Source: Myoxocephalus aenaeus
Taxonomy: Eukaryota; Chordata; Actinopteri; Perciformes; Cottidae
Direction of reading: 5' to 3'
Assembly (NCBI GenBank): GCA_038501785.1
Contig: JBAMJR010000089.1
Coordinates: forward strand, 248,001-312,000
Length of the DNA stretch: 64,000 nucleotides
Shown here: in pieces, positions 59,522 to 64,000 of the stretch
How the letters are laid out: every line of letters starts with the position of its first letter
Position numbering within the stretch: position 1 is the stretch's first letter
The notes under the pieces: model-generated
Seen by the model: only the letters and a program-made list of their open reading frames with translations
Told to the model about the DNA's origin: nothing
Databases searched by the model: none
Position numbers and translations under genes: made by a program

Positions 59522-61418
59522 CGCACTTTCTTTCAAGCTGCACCATCGTGCCTCTGGCTCTATACCACCAGTGTCTTTCTCTCTTCCTCCATTTTCTCTC
59601 TTCTCCCGCCCTTGTTGCACCTCCACCTCTCTACCTGGCTCAAGTCCAGCTATAGATTGTTAATTATGGTCTGTACGTGATGTGCCGTCTTGACTCCAAA
59701 TACTACAGCAGTGTTCTTTGGCAGACATCAAAGTGTCTGTGTTTCATTCCATGGGGATTAGTGATGGTAGTGTGTGATAATGCCCCTCCCTGCTCGCTGA
59801 ATTAAACGCCCATGGCTGGACGCAGGTACTGGGAGTCTAATGAACACACACTCACACAGGCATTCATACACAGTACATATCATTAAACGAGGGGAAAACC
59901 GAAAGAAACGTACATGTTACAGAGTAAGAACAAACTGCAAAGAAAACAGCTTCATTTGAGAAAAATAATATTCATCCGTCATGATTAAACTGTGGACTAC
60001 ACATCCAAGCAAACTCTCATTCCTTTCATCTGTCTTCCCTCAGAAAAAAAGCTGAATGTTGGTCAATATGCCCACAGAGATCCGCAGTACATTGACTGTC
60101 CTTCACTCATCTCTCATTTTACACCCCATGGCAAATTGGATTTTTAAATGGCTTGTTTTTGATCATTCCCCCGTACTGATAATTGACTGTGGGTTGCTGT
60201 CGGTTTTCCTCTCCTTCCACCAACAAACTTAAAGAAACAAGGATTCGTGAAAATAAAAAAATAAATAAAAAAGTCTGTCTCTATAGCAACTCTCGCTATG
60301 ATTTGTACAAAGGACAAATGACAAGTGTTTAAAGGGCTGCGGGGCGTTTTAATGTTCAGTTTGTGTTTTCTCTCGTTGACTGAGAAGGTCTCGGGAGACA
60401 GCAGGAAAAACAGCCATGAAAGGAAAATTACAGAGACAGACAGAGGGAGAGGCCGAAGGAGAGAGAGCAATAGAAACTCGTCCTTGGTGATCAATGCATG
60501 TTCCATTGTCTGTTCTGTTCCTTTGTCCACAAGGACGAAGGCAGAGGAGAGGAGACAAGTGATGCATATGAACAGTGTTTATAGCCCTTATACCACAAGC
60601 TGGGTATTAAAGTACCTGCACTGCTGCTAGGATGTCTGTGTGTAATAAAGGACAACATGTACTCCGTGCTTATCTATAATAATATGCTGCCATTTACTTT
60701 TTGCTTTGACAAAACACTGTTAATCATCTCATCGCCTGAAAGGATCATTCCAGTCTATTACAACATGGGTCTTACTTTTGTAATCTTCGCCATTTCCTCG
60801 GGTAATAAAATTGTACTGACCAAGTTAATTGATGAGATTTGGGAACACTGTGACTTCACTAAAAATAAGTAGGAGACAAACACAAGCGGTTAGAAGATCA
60901 GAACGTTCCTGTGCAATCGGGACGTATTGCTGACATTTCAGATGTTCTGACTCTTGGTTTTATTTCTTAATAAAATAGTTCAGATTCAGCTGTAATTATC
61001 GGCCGATTATTATCTTACGACAGATATATTGTTAGGAAAAACTACACCAAACAAGTAATTTAACTCTGTAATTTGATCCTATACAGCCAGTAGTAATTTA
61101 GTATATGTATATTGAGCAAATGTGCTTTGATTCATGATGTGGAGCAGATTTATTTTCTGAGAAAGAACTTAAACATGGTGCCAAACACTTGAAATAAAGG
61201 AATAAAAGAAAAAGCTGGTAAGTTAGAGTAACTGTGGAAGTGTAACCTACGTCATTTATGTGATTATTTCTGCTCTTCACAGGCTTTAAATGTGTCTTGC
61301 TTACTGACAACATTGTAATCCTCTCGTCTGTTTATTGTCATGACATCCCCATCAGTTGAATGACATGCGTCTGCTGTGTACAGGCTGTCATTCATGGTCG
61401 CTGCTGCTTTGGTGACAA
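59520..61418. other. non-coding sequence, no gene recognised
   Basis: No transposon ends or ORFs worth calling. The block 59760-59845 is locally GC-rich, without coding signs. Confidence 0.55.
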
Positions 61419-61485
61419 GTGTGTGTGTGTGTGGGCGGGCGGGCGGTAGGGCGCGCGCGCGTGTGTGTGTGTGCGTGTGTGTGTA

Positions 61486-61524
<39 letters not shown>

Positions 61525-61594
61525 GTGTGTATGTATATATATATATATGTATGTATATATATATATATATATATATTTTAATCGTTTGACAGCA

Positions 61595-61631
<37 letters not shown>
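61419..61631. repeat. compound TG/GCGC/TA microsatellite with an inverted transposon tip
   Basis: TG units, a GGGCGGGCGGGCGG block, a CG run, more TG and then TA/TATG runs follow in order. At 61573-61597 the array is broken by a 25-base block. It is the exact inverse of the first 25 bases (61630-61654) of the next element, counting its TA target, with 32 AT-rich bases between them. Confidence 0.9.
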
Positions 61632-61632
<1 letters not shown>

Positions 61633-62136
61633 TGCTGTCAAACGATTAAAATATTTAATCGCGATTAATCGCATTTATGTCATAGTTAACTCGCGATTAA
61701 TCGCAATTAATCGCAATTTTTTATTTTTGCATTTTAATGCTCTTCTTCAACATGAAAAAGTGGATTGGCTTGATTTATTTTATTGAAAAACAACTGCCAA
61801 ACAGGGCGGTACAAAATAAAATCACTGCACATTTCAGGTAAACAAGGGTTTACAAAATAAAATTATAGAGTGCACCAGGCATGAAAACGGGTCAGGGGTG
61901 AAAAAGGTGAGAAGGATATTACCCCTCTAGGAGGGTCCGGGGGCATGCTCCCCCGTAAGAAAAATGTAAATATTCCATATTTTAAAGCATCAATCTGATG
62001 CATTTTGAGATGCTTTTTTTGCCAACCTGGGGAGAGCTGGAGAAACTTAACTTCAACCATGAGTCAAAAATTATTATGGCCTCCTTACTAAGTATTATGC
62101 AAGCCATTTCATGCCAGCCTGTCACTGGTCTAACAT

Positions 62137-62397
62137 TTACAGTATATGAGGCACAATGTGGTAAGGGAGAGCATGGCTGCCTTTGTTAGCATCATTTATA
62201 TCTTTGATGCAGAGAATGCATCTGGCGAATCCCTGCCTGTTGATTTTGGAGAATACATCTCCTAGATGAAAGGACACCTCTTGCCCTTTTATTGAGACCT
62301 TGCCTTCCAGTTTTAGCCACGACCAGTTACAGCTGCATTTCAATCCAGCATCCAGCTGTTTAACAATGGCTGCATCCGTCTCCCCTAACACACTCAT
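62137..62397 (-). pseudogene. BED-like zinc finger fragment of a transposase
   Basis: An 86-codon minus-strand ORF starts MSVLGETDAAIVKQLDAG and ends in FARCILCIKDINDANKGSHA then LPYHIVPHI. The C-x2-C followed about 16 residues later by H-x4-H suggests a BED-like finger such as those at the start of fish hAT-type transposases. No catalytic domain follows. Confidence 0.45.
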
Positions 62398-62447
62398 TCT
62401 GCAAAAATAATGTTTGTATTAGTGTTAACTTCTAGTTTAGCCTTATT

Positions 62448-62567
62448 CAGACCTGCCAACCTTGATATATAACCTATATATTGATAAGTCATTAAATACT
62501 CGTCATGCATTATATTGCATTGCATATAATGTGTGCTACGCAAATTGCGTACAGGTTGGCAGGTCTG
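62448..62567. mobile_element. 120-bp MITE nested in the TTAATCGC element
   Basis: Both ends read CAGACCTGCCAACCT, a perfect 15-base inverted repeat. The direct repeat CTTATT flanks it at 62442-62447 and 62568-62573. Six bases is short for hAT, where eight are usual, so the superfamily is open. Confidence 0.85.
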
Positions 62568-63085
62568 CTTATTGATAGAACGGTGGACCACTTTACCTTC
62601 TGCCTTGTCAGTCCCCTCACCTCAAAATCTACCTCCTCAAAAACGGTAGCGTTATGCCGTGTTCACACCGGACGCGGCTCTCTCTCTCCTCTTTTTCACA
62701 AACTCAAATCTGGTCACCCTGCATAAGATAATAATTTTCCACCGGAGCTTTAGCTAGCTGGCTAACGTTGCGTTCTCTCCTGCTGTGTTCAATGTGTTCA
62801 CTCGCGCTCCCTTCTGGCACGCGCACCTGTTCGCAGTTCACTGAATATCATTCATTTTGCCGTATCGCGCTCACCATTCATTCATTTCAAACCGTAACGT
62901 TAGCCTAGCTTCCAAGCCCAAACGGCGTGCCTATTGTTTTACTTCCGGTTGAGCTACATCCGGCGTGGTGCTCGCGGAAAAAAAAAAATTGAAAAATTAA
63001 AATGCGTTAACGCCGTTAATAGAATTGACGGCGTTAAAATTGGTTTGCGTTAACGCCGTTAATAACGCGCTAATATGACAGCACT

Positions 63086-63093
63086 AATATATA

Positions 63094-63151
<58 letters not shown>
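63086..63151. repeat. (TA)n microsatellite between two transposons
   Basis: About 30 TA units with one TTTATA interruption. Confidence 0.95.
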
Positions 63152-63154
<3 letters not shown>

Positions 63155-64000
63155 CGCGTTCCACATTATTATGCAAATTACACTTTGCTCAGATTTTCCT
63201 AAATAGTAATGCACAGTCAGTCAGTATCATTTTCAAGTCATCAACTGTTAGAGTATAAGTCAAATTCTATTGAACAAACCTCCTAATGATAACAGTATTT
63301 TTTTCAAAAATAAAAAACTCAAAATGCAGTGTTCCAAATTATTATGCAGAATTTCAGAATTTCAGAGTTTCAAGATATTTTATAGGTTGTAAAGAACAAA
63401 AAATTGTCATTTGTTGAATTTGCAGCATTAGGAGGTCATATTTACTGAAATCAAGAAAAGTTTGAGTCAAAAACATCTTAACAGGTCAAGTTACATGTTA
63501 ACATAGGACCCCTTCTTTGATATCAACTTCACAATTCTTGCATCCATTGAACTTGTGAGTTATTTGATAGTTTCTGCTTTAATGTCTTTGCAGGATGCCA
63601 TAATAGCCTCCCAGAGCACCTGCTTGGATGTGAACTGCCTTCCACCCACATAGATCTTTTGCTTGATGATGCTCCAAAGGTTCTCAATAGGGTTAAGGTC
63701 AGGGGAAGATGGGGGCCACACCATGAGTTTCTCTCCTTTTATGCCCATAGCAGCCAATGCCCCAGAGGTATTCTTTGCAGCATGACATGGTGCATTGTCA
63801 TGCATGAATATGATTTTGATACGGAAGGCACGGTTCTTCTTTTTGTACCACAGAAGAAAGTGGTCAGTCAGAAACTCTACATACTTTGCCGAGGTCATTT
63901 TCACACCGTCAGGGACCCTGAAGGGGCCTACCAGCTCTCTCCCCATGATTCCGGCCCAAAACATGACTCCGCCACCTCCTTGTTGACGTCTCAGCCTTGT
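63152..64000 (-). mobile_element. Tc1/mariner element with IR/DR ends, cut by the window edge
   Basis: It begins right after a TA (63150-63151) with CACCGCGTTCCACATTATTA. A second copy of the site, GTGTTCCAAATTATTATGC, occurs about 170 bases inside (63326-63352). Two direct sites in one terminal arm is the IR/DR layout known from elements such as Sleeping Beauty. The transposase runs on the minus strand and leaves the window. Confidence 0.88.
63491..64000 (-). pseudogene. Tc1/mariner transposase with DD37E spacing, C-terminal part
   Basis: The minus-strand frame is open from the window edge to a TAA at 63560-63562. It then continues in the same frame for about 22 codons (LTSSMDARIV ...) to a second TAA at 63491-63493, so the first stop looks premature. 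Catalytic residues visible are the Asp in FMHDNAPCHAA and the Glu in SPDLNPIENLW, with 37 residues between them. Typical Tc1 elements have 34. The first catalytic Asp and the DNA-binding domain lie beyond the window. Whether the early stop destroys activity is uncertain because only the tail is lost. Confidence 0.85.

Larger units (their letters stand above)
61632..63084. mobile_element. 1.45-kb TA-flanked element with TTAATCGC subterminal repeats
   Basis: The ends are GTGCTGTCA on both sides (complement on the right), flanked by TA at 61630-61631 and 63085-63086 within AT microsatellite. The left subterminal region carries repeated ATTAATCGC (61650-61720). The right one carries GTTAACGCCGTTAA units (63004-63070). 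A BED-like zinc finger fragment lies on the minus strand (62137-62397), and a 120-bp MITE is nested at 62448-62567. A CTAGGAGGGTCCGGGGGCAT motif at 61927 is one I associate with fish DNA transposons. TA could be the target duplication or simply the microsatellite, so I leave the superfamily open. Confidence 0.75.

Noticed and set aside
61264..61786. 136-codon ORFs on both strands rich in Ile/Tyr and Val/Cys
   Set aside because: They are translations of the TG/TA compound microsatellite.

Overview
The window is non-coding vertebrate nuclear DNA, very probably from a teleost fish and perhaps a percomorph. The evidence is an AT-leaning background, dense CA/TG, TATC and TA microsatellites, and a mixture of Tc1/mariner, hAT, PIF-Harbinger and piggyBac DNA transposons with an RTE-like LINE. 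The proteins resemble those in fish genomes: GTF2IRD2-like and ZMYM-like hAT, HARBI1-like and PGBD-like transposases. I see no bacterial-type operons, no CRISPR array, no rRNA and no confident tRNA. I also find no confident host protein-coding gene, so the window looks like intergenic or long-intron DNA. The only host-exon hint is a 220-bp stretch at 45841-46060 with good splice sites.

Layout. 1-25.7 kb: mostly unannotatable sequence with dispersed repeats (3379-3620 and others), a 197-bp hAT MITE at 7103-7299 with an exact 8-bp target duplication, and an internally deleted Tc1 element at 10347-10945.

25.7-42.4 kb: a transposon nest whose order of insertion can be read from the target-site duplications. 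A GTF2IRD2-like hAT (25735-30235, target CCATAGAC) carries a second hAT (26202-27506, target CCATTAAG), which holds a further hAT-like fragment, and also a 1.2-kb element with perfect 19-bp terminal inverted repeats (28773-29952). Next to it, a decayed inverted piggyBac end (from 30307) received a full-length 3.4-kb LINE (30844-35643, 13-bp target duplication). The LINE was then split in its single ORF by a third hAT (32661-34089, target TTGGGGTG). A broken copy of a TTAATCG-rich element (about 35675-42030) then holds a complete piggyBac transposon (35767-41098, TTAA on both sides). Its two-exon transposase reads intact over 684 codons, with a 48-bp minisatellite of about 40 units filling its only intron.

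42.4-64 kb: repeats, a decayed PIF-Harbinger (48214-49573), a Tc1 remnant inserted inside a TATC microsatellite that itself grows from a LINE-type 3' end (52092-52880), and a 20-bp perfect hairpin (56749-56793). There is also a 1.45-kb TA-flanked element with TTAATCGC/GTTAACGC subterminal motifs (61632-63084) that carries a 120-bp MITE. The window ends inside a Tc1/mariner element whose catalytic spacing is DD37E.

No genes here work together in a pathway. The only products likely to act are transposases, and only the piggyBac transposase appears intact. Superfamily calls rest on terminal repeats, target duplications and catalytic motifs read directly from the sequence. Family names are from memory and are weaker.
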